Shown here in pieces: positions 25,072 to 36,329 of a stretch of DNA of 64,000 nucleotides. The position numbers were made by a program, and so were the translations under genes. This stretch comes from Symsagittifera roscoffensis (lineage: Eukaryota > Xenacoelomorpha > Acoela > Convolutidae): positions 39,200,759 through 39,264,758 of the forward strand of contig NC_087063.1 of NCBI RefSeq assembly GCF_963678635.1. Direction: 5' to 3'. The notes under the pieces are model-generated. The model saw only the letters and a list, made by a program, of their open reading frames with translations. It did no database searches and was not told the DNA's origin. The number at the start of each line of letters is the position of its first letter. Position 1 is the stretch's first letter.

Positions 25072-25200
25072 TTAGGATCCCCTACTCACGGATCTCAGAT
25101 CGAGGATAAAGACCAAGAGAGTGATATTTTCTCAATAATCGATACCGAAACCAGAAAAGAGGCGGACCATTTTCATCGAAATTTTTTTTCAGCCGAATAA
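25072..25200 (+). CDS. Partial 3' coding piece beside the gap
   Basis: Right after the gap, one plus-strand frame is open for 43 codons to TAA at 25198. It is polar and acidic (QIEDKDQESD, then DTETRKEADHFHR), unlike the hydrophobic chance frames around it, and GC is higher than in the flanks. AATAAA overlaps the stop (25196 to 25201). A TTAG acceptor-like site at 25072 could mean an exon begins here, or the exon may start inside the gap. I do not recognise the protein. It could be the end of a gene whose body is lost in the gap. Confidence 0.35.
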   Translation, partial: LGSPTHGSQIEDKDQESDIFSIIDTETRKEADHFHRNFFSAE

Positions 25201-25204
25201 AAAC

Positions 25205-26090
25205 TTTCCAATTCATATGTTGTTTATCTTATCTGTATTTGTATTTATCTCTCTTTTGTGCTATTTTAATGATTAAATTTTGCCGTAATAATTACAGTAG
25301 TGATGTTTTTTAAACCTGAACCTTTTTTATTTTAAGTACAATTAGTACAATTAATTAGTTAGTACAACCTTGTTTTATATGTTTATTTTTTACTCATCCC
25401 CAATTGTACTCATTTCCAACTTTTTTCCTTTTCTTTGTTTTTTGATGTTGTTGATAGCTGTATATATCTGTATGGAAATGAATGCAGCTTATAAATTGTG
25501 ATCCATTTTCATTTCCGTGTACACTTGTATGTTCTCTTGTATATTCCATGGTGTTGCTATACGTTAGTTTCTTTTTGTTTCCAACATCAGATCCCGTTGG
25601 ATGAAGAGAGATTGGAGTATGTGTGTGTTTTGACTACTTATTCACAAGCGCAGATATAAATTTTTCCTGCATTGGGGAGTGTTGTGACCGTTTGTTTTAT
25701 TCTCTTAATTTTGACCTCTAGCAACTAATTAGATACCTGTCAAGTGTGTCTTAACAGAAGTCCATTTGACTTCGCGTCACCTAATGTTCTATTCGGACAA
25801 AAGTCAGTTTTAATTCAAACACATTCAATTTTATTCTTCTAACTCTAGATTAGATAGCATTAGTATACCAGTGGTATTTGAACACATTTTATTACAATCG
25901 GAAGAGTCCAAAACGATTTTTTAACGCCGAAGCGTTTGCTACCAAAAACGCGGTGGATGTAACAACGCTCTGTAAAGCTTTGTTGATTTATCTTCAACTA
26001 TTCTTGAGGTCGAATAAACAACATGACCATATGTCAGTTTTTGTACATGAACATCAAACTTGCATTCCAACCATTGACTTTACGAAATTG
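25205..26090. other. AT-rich, little seen
   Basis: Mostly A/T-rich. A short piece after CCAACATCAG at about 25592 reads IPLDEERLEYV in one frame and could be exon-like, but it is too short to support. Confidence 0.35.
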
Positions 26091-26388
26091 TTTAAGGGAA
26101 AAACAGAGCGTTAAGGAATGCGGCCACATGCCATTTTTGACCATTGGACCACGTGGACAGAAGTTAGAAACACAGCAAACGACACATGAAGGCCGGGTTA
26201 GGGGACTAAAGAAGAGTCGAGAGCAGATTAGAAAACCCTTGTATAGTGTGGGAAGTGAATATGCCATAAAAGCGATGCTCAAGTTAGGTGGGTTGGCGGA
26301 AGAACGAGATACTGAAAAGGGAGAAATGTATCGTGTTTTCGGCAATAAAGAGAGCGCACCCACTGGCTCATTTAACGACCCCTTTTAA
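26090..26388 (+). CDS. Hypothetical ORF, possibly mobile-element derived
   Basis: The frame that ends with TAA at 26386 is open from 26023, but only the part from about 26090 has raised GC and polar composition. It reads CGHMPFLTIGPRGQ, then a charged region with LKKSREQIRKPLYSVGSE and MLKLGGLAEERDTEKGE, about 98 codons. No known domain is recognised. It is followed directly by a hAT-like MITE and a SINE, so it may be a fragment of a transposon gene. No splice sites or promoter could be assigned. Confidence 0.3.
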
Positions 26389-26417
26389 CGCTTAAGATTC
26401 CTTAATTTGCAAAGTTG

Positions 26418-26631
26418 GATTCTTTTCCAGTTTTCCACCCCCTCCTAAGTTACATATAAAATAATTTACAAATTGTTTTGACGGCAATTCGCATGTGAGA
26501 AAAAAGATTTTCAGAAATTTCTCACGTTTTGGCGCTTGCAGGTTATATTGCAGTTTAGAGCATCAGAAATCATTTTAAAAATTAGATTATACATCGATTT
26601 TCAGAAAAAAGGGGGTGACTGCAAAAGAGCC
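26418..26631 (+). mobile_element. hAT-like MITE copy 1
   Basis: Terminal inverted repeats of the GGCTCTTTTCCAGTTTYCC type: the left end is GATTCTTTTCCAGTTTTCC, the right end GGGGTGACTGCAAAAGAGCC. Flanks CAAAGTTG (26410) and CAATGTTG (26632) match in 7 of 8 bases, which fits an 8-bp target duplication. Length 214 bp, no coding capacity. Confidence 0.7.
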
Positions 26632-26744
26632 CAATGTTGCAGATGAAAACTAAGTGGGTTTAGAAGTGAGTAATTATCATGCGTGCCATGTTTTAAAACA
26701 ATCGACAGTGTCAACATAAGTTTCAATTGGTAGAGTGCTTATAC

Positions 26745-26925
26745 GGGGGGAGCGGTGGTAGAGTGGTTACGTCTTCGCCTCTCAATCATAAGATCGTACG
26801 TTCGGGGCCCACCATGAGCCATGCTAGTTCCTTGAGATTAAATCAACATTATCCAGGCCAGAAAAATAACCAAAAAATGCATGTAGTACTTCAGCAGGTT
26901 CGCCGTGCTGGTTTTTACTGATCGC
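26745..26925 (+). mobile_element. tRNA-derived SINE copy
   Basis: The head reads like a tRNA: GGAGCGGTGGTAGAGTGGTTA gives an A-box-like start, and ACGTTCGGGGCCCACC a B-box-like stretch. The tail, with CCAGAAAAATAACCAAAAAA, TGCATGTAGTACTT and GGTTCGCCGTGCTGG, recurs at 41875-41945 and 42048-42120. A second A-box-like fragment, TCAATTGGTAGAGTGC, lies just upstream at about 26723. It is not a functional tRNA gene; the arms do not close properly. Confidence 0.65.
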
Positions 26926-27153
26926 ATCTTTGTCCTTTCGACTTTCTCGACCATGTTGACTCTCTTGACCAAAAACGCGGAACTTCAGTCGCAAAACAGC
27001 ACTTGATCGCTTTTTCAAGTCTAAACATAAGTCGAACACATCGACCCGGGATAGTCAAGCTTTGTCTTCTCTGCATCAACTCAATCTGAATAAAATTTGC
27101 ACGTGACACTGTAGTGGCAACACAGCCAATATATTTTAACGATATTATTTACA
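26926..27153 (+). promoter_or_regulatory. Probable promoter and 5' UTR of the DNALI1-like gene
   Basis: The sequence just before the first ATG is richer in G and C than the surrounding DNA and contains CAGCCAATATATTTTAACGA at 27123 to 27142, a CCAAT-like and a TATA-like phrase. The transcription start is not visible. Confidence 0.3.
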
Positions 27154-27318
27154 ATGTCTGGTCTTGACAGCAGACGGAAAAGTAGTAACAGTGTCAAATT
27201 TAACGTGCAGAGTCCAGAGCCACGCAGAGTGTCTGACTATTCAGCTGGACCAAGAAGAACCACACTTCAATCAATTCCTGAGAGGAAAGTACATTTTTGT
27301 CCTGATCCCTCACCGCAG
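27154..27318 (+). CDS. DNALI1: Probable exon 1 of DNALI1-like gene (N-terminus)
   Basis: The ATG at 27154 (ACAATG context) opens 55 codons in a GC-rich island: MSGLDSRRKSSNSVKFN, then EPRRVSDYSAGPRRTTLQS and IPERK. The end is a CCGCAG followed by GTGTAA donor at 27319; an earlier donor, AAA followed by GTACAT at 27298, is the other choice. Both leave phase 0, which fits the phase-0 acceptors of exon 2. The assignment to this gene rests on the same R-R-x-S/T style as exons 2 and 3, on phase, and on strand; the distance to exon 2 is 16 kb. Vertebrate DNALI1 N-termini are poorly conserved, so similarity cannot confirm it. Confidence 0.55.
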
Positions 27319-27634
27319 GTGTAACACTTAAGACTTAACATGCAAACAGGACCGATCTTTTTGTCACAGTGTTTTCAAAACAAGTGATATTTGCTTCCCA
27401 TCATAGTGCATTAATGCAAAAGTGCAGCCATGTTTTGTTTATATTTAGCTAAGTGCTAGGCTTTTTTTCCTTTTACACCCACGTGCAAATTTTTACAAAC
27501 AGCTTTTTGTTCATGTTGTACGAGTCTTACAAAAGGCTATCTCCTCACCCGCACTGACAAATTTGAGATTGATAACGATTTGAATCGATTTTTCTGCAGA
27601 TGATATAGTGTATGAAAATCTATTTACAATAGCC

Positions 27635-27850
27635 GGCTCTTTTCCAGTTCTCCCCCTTTCAAATTTATATTTTAAAAGCTTATTTAACATTGTCATAATG
27701 CAATGAAGTTTGGCGTGGAGAAGAAATCGTCAACTGTGAATAGATTTGTTCTTCATACTTTACAACGTAACATCACGCATTTAGCCGTAATAACCCGTAA
27801 AACAAACATGAAACTCGGTATTTTGAAAGAGGGGAAACTGGAAAAGAGCC
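27635..27850 (+). mobile_element. hAT-like MITE copy 2
   Basis: Starts GGCTCTTTTCCAGTTCTCCC and ends GGGGAAACTGGAAAAGAGCC, nearly perfect inverted ends. Flanks CAATAGCC (27627) and CAATAGCT (27851) match in 7 of 8 bases. Length 216 bp. The interior resembles the reverse complement of 32560-32751. The 65-codon frame inside is not a gene. Confidence 0.8.
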
Positions 27851-28339
27851 CAATAGCTCATTTGGATGCGTATCAATTTAGAACTATTTTTGTGCTCTAG
27901 TAAAATCTCCATCAGAGCTGCAAAGAGCAAGAGAGATTCGAGGATATTTTTATAGCAAATATTATAATGAAGGTAATTCTTTTGAGATTTGCAAATCTAA
28001 GGGCTCCTGCATTAAGAAAAACAAAATTATGCAAAATTTCTCTTAATATCAATTTCTTCATCAACGATCTGGGCGCAACTATTTTAGGCAAATGACATAT
28101 AATTGAAAAACTGAATAAGCCTTTTTTGGCGCAGAAACTGTATAGATTAGTTATATTCAGGGTTTCTTTTCAGTCAACACGGAAGTCAAATAATTAAAAA
28201 ACCTTACAATTTTTTTTCCAATTTTCTTTGTTCTTTGATAACCGAGAAAATCTGTATATAATCTGTATAAATTGAGTCTACAAAAAATAAGTGTACTAAA
28301 ATGGATTATAACATAACTAAAACTAACTGTATAAAATTG

Positions 28340-28544
28340 GGCTCTTTTTCCTTCCCCCCCCCCCACCTCAGACGAGCTTCAATTTTTTAGTGTAACGAGT
28401 GGTTTTACGAGGTTGATTATGAAGACCAAATATGTTTGTCATGGCCTAATTAGTCTATATGACAATTTTCATAACAATCGGACAATGTGGTCAACAAACT
28501 TACTTGTAAAAATTTGCAGGTGGGAGGGAAAAGGAAAAAGAGCC
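28340..28544 (+). mobile_element. hAT-like MITE copy 3, with exact 8-bp target duplication
   Basis: Inverted ends GGCTCTTTTTCCTTCCCC and GGGAGGGAAAAGGAAAAAGAGCC-type. The direct repeat TAAAATTG is present at 28332-28339 and 28545-28552, an exact 8-bp target duplication, as made by hAT-type transposases. The interior contains AAATATGTTTGTCATGGC, shared with copy 4. Confidence 0.85.
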
Positions 28545-28594
28545 TAAAATTGAAACAAAAAATGACAAAAATGATTTTGAAATGTTTTAGAATG

Positions 28595-28690
28595 CATTGA
28601 AACTACAGTTTTTTTTGAACTACAGATTTTTTTGAACTACAGAATGGATTGAAACTACAGATTTTTGAACTACAGTTTTGAATCAAATTG
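28595..28690 (+). repeat. Short tandem repeat
   Basis: Four or five copies of a phrase around TTGAACTACAGATTTTT, about 17 to 20 bases each, some with TTGAAACTACAG. Confidence 0.7.
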
Positions 28691-28782
28691 AATCAGTTTT
28701 ACAACGATGCAAATCAATTTTTTTCTACGCCTGCTACATCATCCGTTTAAAATCGATTGCAAAACTCTTGTCAGTACGGGTA

Positions 28783-28979
28783 GCGCCTCTTCCAACTCCT
28801 TCACACATGAGCATCAATTTTATGGTGCAACGAGCAGTTTCACAAAGATAATTATGAAAACCAAATATGTTTGTCATGGCTTAATTAGTCCGTATGTCAG
28901 TTTTCATAATAATTGGATAATGTGAACAATAATATTTCAATTTGTTAGAAATTGCAAGTGAGGGGGTAGAAAAAGAGCC
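28783..28979 (+). mobile_element. hAT-like MITE copy 4
   Basis: The interior matches copy 3 (ACCAAATATGTTTGTCATGG, then TTAATTAGTC and TTTTCATAATAATTGG). The right end is GGGGGTAGAAAAAGAGCC; the left end, GCGCCTCTTCCAACTCC, is degenerate. No clear target duplication. Confidence 0.65.
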
Positions 28980-29046
28980 AAAATGGCATGTAGACTAAAT
29001 AAGCCATGACAAATCAATTTTCATATTTACAATTAAAAGACACCTC

Positions 29047-29263
29047 GGGGCTCCTTTTCATCACCCTAAATTACAGATCTTCAGCATCAATTTTATGGTG
29101 TAAAGACGGGTTTTACAAGGGTTGAGATAATGACCAAACAGGCTCTTCCTTGCGTTATTAGTCTGCGTATTCAATTTTGCAACAATCGGACGAAAAGTAA
29201 TTTTGCAACAATCGTGACCTGCTAGTAAAAGTTCGCGAGTGGGAGGAAAGAAACGAATCCCCC
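29047..29263 (+). mobile_element. hAT-like MITE copy 5
   Basis: Shares TCAATTTTATGGTG with copy 4 and CAACAATCGGAC with copy 3. Ends are GGGGCTCCTTTTC and GGGAGGAAAGAAACGAATCCC. Flanks match in about 6 of 8 bases. Confidence 0.6.
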
Positions 29264-29289
29264 TCGTTACGCCATAAATTTGAATTAAA

Positions 29290-29410
29290 AAGACATACTC
29301 GCCCGATTTCTTTTTGCATGTTACTTTTTTCAACTAGTTGAAAAAGTATAACTCATACTCAAGTTACATTTCCAATAATTCCCATTTTCAAGAACAATTT
29401 TGGACCAGAG
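29290..29410 (+). repeat. Direct repeat, first copy
   Basis: A segment with TTTGCATGTTACTTTTTTCA and CCCATTTTCAAGAACAATTT recurs at 31185-31290. Both sit in the intron; neither has a coding frame. Confidence 0.55.
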
Positions 29411-30459
29411 AAAAACCCAAGGTAAGAAATTAGCACACTGTAGCCAACTCAAAAAATTACTGGTTGAACGGAAGAGTTGCTACGAGCAAGTTTATCTGGC
29501 CTATTAACCTAACGTGGAAGCATCTCAATAAATTTAATTTCACAGTTAAAATAATTCTAATTGACAAGGTAAACGAGAAACTAAGATCGCTTAAAATTTA
29601 TGCACATACTTTTAATTCTAGCGGTTAACTTGTTTTAGAGGGACATTATGGGCGGCTAGTTTAGTTTGTTTCCTTTTGAAAGCTTTTCGTTGATTCTTAC
29701 CATATTTCTTTCTTTTGTTTAATTTTTCCAACTTTGGTTATCAAATTTTGGATGTGTCGTAAAATAATATTTGAAGTTTTTATTTGGAGATGAGAACTTT
29801 GATGCAAAGCTTTATATTGCTTTTAAATGGTTTGATATTTTGCATTTTTTTGAGAGAGAAAAAAAGATCTATTTATGAAATAGTTGAATGGGCAGATTCC
29901 TGTAAAATTGAAAGAATATTGACTGTCCCTTCTCGGTGACAATAACTGGTTGCAATTATTCAGTTTCTATAATTATTTAAAAAGCGGAATAAAAAAAGGA
30001 AAATTATTGCTCAAATGCTTATTTATAGAAAAATACAATTGTTAATACCACAATTAAGTCATGCCACAAAACAATATCATTCCGGGAAGCTACCTGTGAG
30101 TTTTTGGGTAAAACATATTGCTCTGTTCTCGCGAACTAGTTTAGAGAATGTTCTTTATGATAAAGAACTTCTGTGCAATCTATCTCTCAGCTTTCAGGGT
30201 TGGGCATGTATAGCATAAAAAGAGAGCTTGCTCCTAAGATAAAAACCATTATTGATTTGGGAACGCTACATTAAATTTTTTTAAGGTAAAAATTGGAACC
30301 TTAGTAAAAATTGTATGACAAGGACTACAGGTGAAATGTAAGTTAGGTCCATGTGTAGACGATAATGCATACTCATCGACTACGGGTTAAGGCAGTTCGT
30401 TCACGGACTGAAACGTAAACAGTCGGGAACTGAAACGAACAAGTTGAATGTTTTGATCT

Positions 30460-30690
30460 GAAAATCAGACAACCCCTAGGAGCAAACCTGAGGCAAGAAT
30501 TCAATGCAAACTAACACATATAACTACTGTGAAGAACGGGCAGTAAGGTTGAGAGAACGTTTTCGGGGTCACTATGCAACATTTTCTATCGAACCAATTC
30601 AAAAAATCGGTACTAGTAAGATCGAGGAGTTGAGTGAACTGGTATAAGTTTCAAACAACCCCTAGGAGTAAAGCCAGATGTAAGAAACTG
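30460..30690 (+). repeat. Two copies of ACAACCCCTAGGAG
   Basis: The phrase occurs at about 30469 and 30656, each followed by a similar stretch. It may be a relic of a larger duplicated element. Confidence 0.4.
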
Positions 30691-31184
30691 ACTCAAACAA
30701 CTCACCAAACAAAAAAGAAAGTCGAGATTGAGACAACAATTCTTAGAAAATAAAAATCCAAAATTTGGTATTTACTACGTTTTGAGCAAAAAAAATGAAA
30801 CTCTCGGCCAAACTTTTTCTGGGGTTTTCAAAATTTTTTCAGCTTCCTTTAAAATCTAGTAGGAAATCTTTTAGCAGTTTTTGTTAGGTTTATGGAATTT
30901 TTCTTATAGTTATTTTAATGAGTATTCGAAAGTTGCAATAAGTTGAGGCTGAACAGAAAGAAGTTTCACCAAATACGGCCAGGCCAACAAAAGATTTAAA
31001 GCAAAAGCCGATACAAAACTTAATTTAGTTCAAGTTATAAATCCTAAGGTTAAAGGGTTTTCTTAGTTTTAAGTAAAATTTTTGCTAGCATTTTTGCTGA
31101 AACCAACCCAAAAATGGTTCACGATAGTATAATGTATATGTTTAGCAAGCGCTAACACCATACATTTGAAATATAAATTATACT

Positions 31185-31290
31185 TGCGCGATTTCGCTTT
31201 GCATGTTATTTGTTTCAACTAATGGACAAAAAAACTCAAATTCAAGTTTTCATTCCCAAAAATGCCCATTTTCAAAAAAAAATTCGGACC
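31185..31290 (+). repeat. Direct repeat, second copy
   Basis: Counterpart of 29290-29410: TTTGCATGTTATTTGTTTCA and CCCATTTTCAAAAAAAAATT. Confidence 0.55.
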
Positions 31291-32147
31291 TAACGTTTTA
31301 AATTTCCACCAAAACTTCATTATTGACAGCAAATGATCTGAACTATCCTCTCTGAAAGTCTCAATTCAATTTGAAGCTTTTACCAGTTTATTCCGGTTCT
31401 GAAACTGCCAGTTCCAACTACCTCTAATAGGTTTTTTCCAACGGTGTGAAATTTTACAACACAGCATTGTTGAGAAAAATTTGTAACACTGAACAATGAA
31501 CTATCTTGTTCAAAGTGTTTCACGATCAACGGTTTTACTCCACTTATTCAAAACAGTGTTCAATCCCATAGAAATTCTATTGCAAATGTTGACAACTGGC
31601 CTTTTGAGACCCCGAATGTTGATGCTTCAGATAACAAATTGATATTTTTTCATGAGGATAAAAGAGTCTAATATTGGTTTGGCAAAACTCCAAGCAAATG
31701 TTGTTTCAAATTGTCCACAAAATTAGACACTTTTTAGAGACACTTTCAAATTTTGTCCCATGGTGTATTTCCGAAAAAAGTCAACCGAAAAAACAACCGA
31801 AAAAGTCCCCCCTGTGGAACTCTTACGACATGATTTTTTTGCAACTCTACCCTATTTTTCTTAAATCACCTTTAGCGCTCATAAAAATGAGAGGACTTGT
31901 TTTACACATTAAAGAGTGCCCATTAATATTTTTTTGCTCTTTTACATTCCCCCTAGTCTTGAAAAACTGTTTTTACCTTGTCTCCTTGTAATAAAACTCC
32001 GCCATGTGAACAAACTAAATATTCTGAACACATTTTCTCATCGTATGTTGCATCGTTACATCACGTATAGAATAGAGCCATAATAACACATGAAACATCA
32101 AAAAAATTAAAACATCAAAAATTTTTGTTTGAAATGTGGGCGAAATC

Positions 32148-32355
32148 GGGCTCTTTTCTTCTCCCCACTTATCAAATTTTCATTTTTAGTCGTTTTACGA
32201 GTCATAATGACTGAACGCGTGATGTTACGATATAAGGTATGAAAATTAGACCTGTTTACAATAGTCATTTTGATCACCAGGCCAAAGTTCATCACATAAT
32301 GACAATATTCAAATCAGTTTTCAAAACTGAAATTCAAATGTGGGGGAAATTGGGC
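32148..32355 (-). mobile_element. hAT-like MITE copy 6
   Basis: Starts GGGCTCTTTTCTTCTCCCC; interior has ACGAGTCATAATGACTGAACG and TTTACAATAGTCATTTTGAT, related to copies 2, 7 and 8. The right end is degenerate. Confidence 0.55.
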
Positions 32356-32559
32356 TGTTTTTAGCGTCGAAAATTTTAGAAAAGCTGAAATTTTTTTCCA
32401 CTTCCTCCCCTTGTTTCAGTTTTTCCCTTTTCTGAGTTATTTTTCATTGTGTTAGAGCTGCAATCATGTTAGGCTGCAGAAAAACTCACAGCAGTTACGT
32501 TGTTCACCATGAAAACTTTCATTACATTATGACAACTTGAAAAAACTTTACAAAACTGA

Positions 32560-32751
32560 AATTCAAATACCGATTTTATGTTTGTTTTACGGGTTATTAC
32601 GGCTAAATGCGTAATGTTGCGCTGTAAAGTATGAAGAACAAATCTGTTCACAGTTGTCGATTTGTTCAGGACGCCAAATTTCATTGCATGATAACAACAT
32701 TAAATAAGCTTTTCAAAATTGAATTTGAAAGGGGGGAACTGCAAAAGAGCC
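32560..32751 (-). mobile_element. hAT-like MITE copy 7, partial
   Basis: Reverse-complement relative of copy 2 (GTTTGTTTTACGGGTTATTA, GCCAAATTTCATTGCATG). It ends GGGGGGAACTGCAAAAGAGCC-type at 32751. A further fragment of the same family lies just left, from about 32390. Confidence 0.65.
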
Positions 32752-32849
32752 TCATGTTTTTCTGTTTTCTCGAGTTTCATTTACCAAAATAAATTTAATT
32801 TGATTTCTGTTGTTCTAATTAGAACTCCAGAAAACGTTTTAAATAGGTT

Positions 32850-33972
32850 TTAAAAAGGAGTCCGAAAAAAATACAAAGAGGTGGGACTACAATTTTTCGA
32901 CCAGTCCGCAACTAGTTTTTTAATCAAGGTCATAAAAGGGTCTGAGCATAGCTTGACACTAGAAAACGGGTCTGCACTAACGAAAAATGGCGTTGCGGAA
33001 AACCGAATACGTGCGTCGATGTCATCGTTCGCATAACAGTGCCCAAGACCGCCAACCGTGGAAGACGTCAGAAAAAAATTAGACATGAAACGTCGCTCCA
33101 AGCCGAAAAAAGCAAGCTTACGACAAGAAGTCAGCAAAGGGCGATATCCCGAAAATGGAATGATGAAGACGAAACAAACTCAGAGTCTGAGATTGAGCCA
33201 ACAATGTTGCCCTGAGGTTTGGCAGCCAGAGAGACGGCTAAAGAGGTCGGACGCGGCCCAAGCGGTCCAGCGATTGCCAAAAAAAAACGACTTGGAAGAA
33301 GTATGCGACAAAAAATCCGACGGAGAGATACGGCCTAGCCTACGGATGAGCAAAACAAAGCAATGATCATTCCGGCGGAGTTGGACGCAGTTGAAACTGC
33401 GCTAAAGGAGAAGGCGTTAAGGGCACCAGATGCTAACATTGACAACGCGGAAACGAGCACTTGGGGGCAAAGATAAAAACGGGAAGACCGCGAAAACGGC
33501 GGCTATTGTCCTACTCGAACCAGGGTTCCTAGGATTCCAACGAAACAAAAGTAACACAAAAGCACGGAAAAGGGATACGAACTGATGATCAGAGCGCGTT
33601 ACAGGCCAGGCGGAGAACTGAAGCCAAAAATATAAAAGTGTATGCCCAGGGAGAGAGTTGACCATTGGTCTAAAATTCAAATGAATTTTGTTTTGTGCAA
33701 TTTTAAGTAACAGTTTCAAGTTATTTAGAAACTAGAGGGCAGGTCACAGAATGCATGTTTAGTATGAACAATTTGAGTTTGATGTGAAATTATGTGAGTT
33801 TATTCATTGTCGCCCTTGGAGTTGTCTGTGGTTTTGAATTGATTTTAGTATTACCTGCCAACTTGTTACTAAGTGTACTCATGTTCTAAACAGTGAAGTT
33901 ATTGATGATCAACTTACAGTTGAAGACCTTCTTAAATTCTGAATAAAAGTACCGAGGTAATCACTTTTCACA
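32850..33972 (+). repeat. 5' LTR of second Ty3 element
   Basis: About 1.1 kb that matches 38295-39324: shared phrases include GACACTAGAAAACGGGTCTG with minor change, ATGTCATCGTTCGCA, and the end ATCACTTTTCACA. The 3' border is set by a primer-binding-type TGG directly after CACA; the 5' border is approximate. Relative to the 3' LTR it carries about 98 extra bases near 33215 to 33310 and a stop in the LTR frame (TTCGCATAA against TTCGCAGAA). Confidence 0.7.
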
Positions 33973-33990
33973 TGGCGCAGCCAGCAAGAT
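33973..33990 (+). other. Primer binding site candidate of second Ty3 element
   Basis: TGGCGCAGCCAGCAAGAT follows the LTR end directly. A start with TGG fits pairing to a tRNA CCA end; the tRNA is not identified. Confidence 0.5.
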
Positions 33991-34204
33991 ACGGCGTGGC
34001 AACGGGAAACAAATCCACTTGGAATCAAGGCATTTCGGGCGAGTAAGTGCAAGGAGGTACTGATGCTATGGAAGCATTGGATAACTCGCTTTACCGTTTC
34101 CTCGCTAAATCTTTTTACTTCGACAGGACAATGACTACAGCGGACCTTTGCCTGGGAGAGGGTGGCAGGATAAACTAAAAAGCCGCAAGCCCTACTTGGA
34201 CCTG

Positions 34205-34800
34205 TCAACGACAAGATATCCAATGTTGCTGGATGGGTTTAAAGATGTTTTTAAGAAGAAAAATAAAGGAAACGTCGGAAACTAACCAAGTTCTCTTTGG
34301 GAAACAGAGGGAAAGCAACACGCTGGAAAGGTTCTTCTCCGTACTTAGCGATCTTGCAGCTCGGTACGATCTGGGAACACTGGAGCGTAGATTACTACGG
34401 GTTGTTTTCGTTCTAAATACGTCAAACAAGGAAGTGCAAACGGAGCTTTGCCGATCCACGAAAACCCCGGACAAAGTTTACCGAATTGCGCTATCATATG
34501 AACAAGGGAAGAATTATCCAGAAAAAAAAAGTATCAATTGAAGGGCTAGCTATGGCGCGCGCCGGTAGGAGCGCTGCACAGATAAAAACGGAGCCGAGGG
34601 GCACACCGACGACCATTACAAAGGGGCGGACGGGGATCATTCAGAGAAAGTAACCGCGGCGGAACGGACAGAAAATGTTTCAATTGCGGCCAGAGCTGGC
34701 TTACGACTGAACGAATTTTGGGGTGCTCTGTGAAATTGCTACATGCAATTCTTATAAGAAAACAGGGCATTATGAACGCTTATGTAGAGGTCGAAAGGCC
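34205..34800 (+). pseudogene. gag: Gag of second Ty3 element, broken
   Basis: The frame at 34233 to 34538 encodes a capsid-like stretch, FFSVLSDLAARYDLGTLERR followed by a helical Leu-rich part, as in the Gag proteins of insect and other animal Ty3 elements. Further on, after frame breaks, 34744-34785 encodes a zinc-knuckle relic, CNSYKKTGHYERLC, in which the second Cys of C-x2-C is Tyr. An earlier pair of Cys (KCFNCG) lies at about 34675. The knuckle would not hold zinc normally, so this Gag is dead. Confidence 0.65.
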
Positions 34801-35525
34801 GTGGGAGAAGGCCTCGTAGGTCTCATTCATGAGAACGGTGCCGAGTGAGATATCTACCAGGATCAGGACGAGAGAACGTCTCAGTATAAAACCTCCGTCG
34901 GATAGTTATATGATGGGAACCAGAGAGTCAGATGGGTAAATAATTGGAATCGTGTAGTTCTACCATTTACATCGTTATTTCAATTAGACGGAAAAAAACT
35001 GAGGGTAGCGGGTGCAGAGTATGCGTAAAAAACAACGGAAAGTCTAGCCAAGCTTGGATTGATAGGGAATTGCCAATATCAGTTTTTACATTTCGGGAAC
35101 TCAAACGTACCTTGGAAATGTCCAGCCGATAAATCCTCAGGGCGATCAATTAAGCCATTATAGAAAAAATCCCTTGAAGCTGATGTGAAAGATGACCGCA
35201 ACGCTTCTTTCCAAAGGATGGACAACTCATGGCAATTCAGGTGATTGGAGGCTGGTGTTCGTCAATTATTACAAGAGATCTAATGCCTGCACTGGGGCTC
35301 AAGCTGGTCCAAGCGCCGGCGGAGGGGTAGTAACGAGCATGCAGGAGCAACTGGCAAAATACAACCAGAAAGCAGATCTTGATGATTGGCAAAAACACTT
35401 TAGTAAGCAATTTAGTAATCTATTCCAGAGGGTAGAACGCATTCGTAACTATAAATTGCAGGCCGATTTTTTCAAAAAATTAACTCCAAATAAAAAAGGC
35501 AGACGATTGCCAATATTTTGAAAGA

Positions 35526-36020
35526 TTAGGTAGATAAAGAAATCGATAAGTTGTTTATCCTAGGGCATATCGAAAAGCTGGAGGAATGCTCCGATAAAAT
35601 ATTTGTACCGCCGATTGTCATCACTGTCAAAAATGACGTGTCGGTTAAGCCGACCAACCTTGGAATCGAGAAAGTTGAACAAGCAGGCTCATAAAAATTA
35701 ATACCACAAGCCAAATATTGAAGAAGTAATTGACATCATAGGAGAAACAATCAGTGAACAAGAATGGGTTTTTTACAACAACGGATCTCACGTATGAAGG
35801 CCAATACCAGTAAATACTGTAATTTTGCTCTAGTTGGGGAACATCCAACGCGATTTACCGATTTAAGACGGGGTTTTATGGACTGACAACGAGGCCCGCG
35901 GAGTTTCAACGGGTCATGGATGCTATCCTTTTGAAGTTCCAATGTGCGCACTCATTCACTGATAATATTTTGTTTGAATTGAAACTATCCGAAATTGAGT
36001 GCATCGCATTAGTAGAGAGA
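35526..36020 (+). pseudogene. pol: Reverse transcriptase of second Ty3 element, broken
   Basis: One frame gives the start of a Ty3 reverse transcriptase, KEIDKLFILGHIEKLEECSD, then VPPIVITVKNDVSVK. Later, in another frame, FFTTTDLTYEGQYQ and FYGLTTRPAEFQRVMDA match the core with its substrate-binding and primer-grip neighbourhood. Several stops interrupt it. Where Ty3 enzymes have a Y/F-x-D-D catalytic pair, the sequence reads FTDNIL, so the second Asp is lost. No activity is expected. Confidence 0.75.
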
Positions 36021-36329
36021 AATCTGGAAAATTTGACAGTAAAAATATTGAGTTGAAAGAGGAGAAATGTAATTTTGCGGGAAAAGAGTGTGAATAATTA
36101 AATCATCGCATCACAAATTCAGTTATTACGCTTTTAATCAGGAAGAATAATCTAAACACCGCAAAACTCTGTCCCAATAAAAATTTTCATTGGATCAATG
36201 CATAGCTTGCAGAAACACCTGCTGGCGGTGGCGGAACATTCGGCGCCATTACGAACAATACTCAGTAAAAAAAATTAGTCAACCGGCATGGGATACGCTA
36301 AAAAAAGTAGCAAACAAGAACTTGTTGAG

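Noticed and set aside
24824-25109. Two frames that cross the gap
   Set aside because: They consist almost only of N.
25592-25665. A short exon after CCAACATCAG
   Set aside because: Only about 24 codons, no donor or partner exon can be tied to it.
26745-26820. A tRNA gene
   Set aside because: A- and B-box-like stretches are present, but the acceptor and other stems do not close, and the tail matches other SINE copies.
27700-27900. A 65-codon gene in the DNALI1 intron
   Set aside because: It is the interior of MITE copy 2, with an inverted relative at 32560-32751.
33058-33366. A separate gag gene of the second Ty3 element
   Set aside because: It lies within the 5' LTR and has a counterpart in the 3' LTR, so it is an LTR frame; Gag itself starts downstream of the primer binding site.
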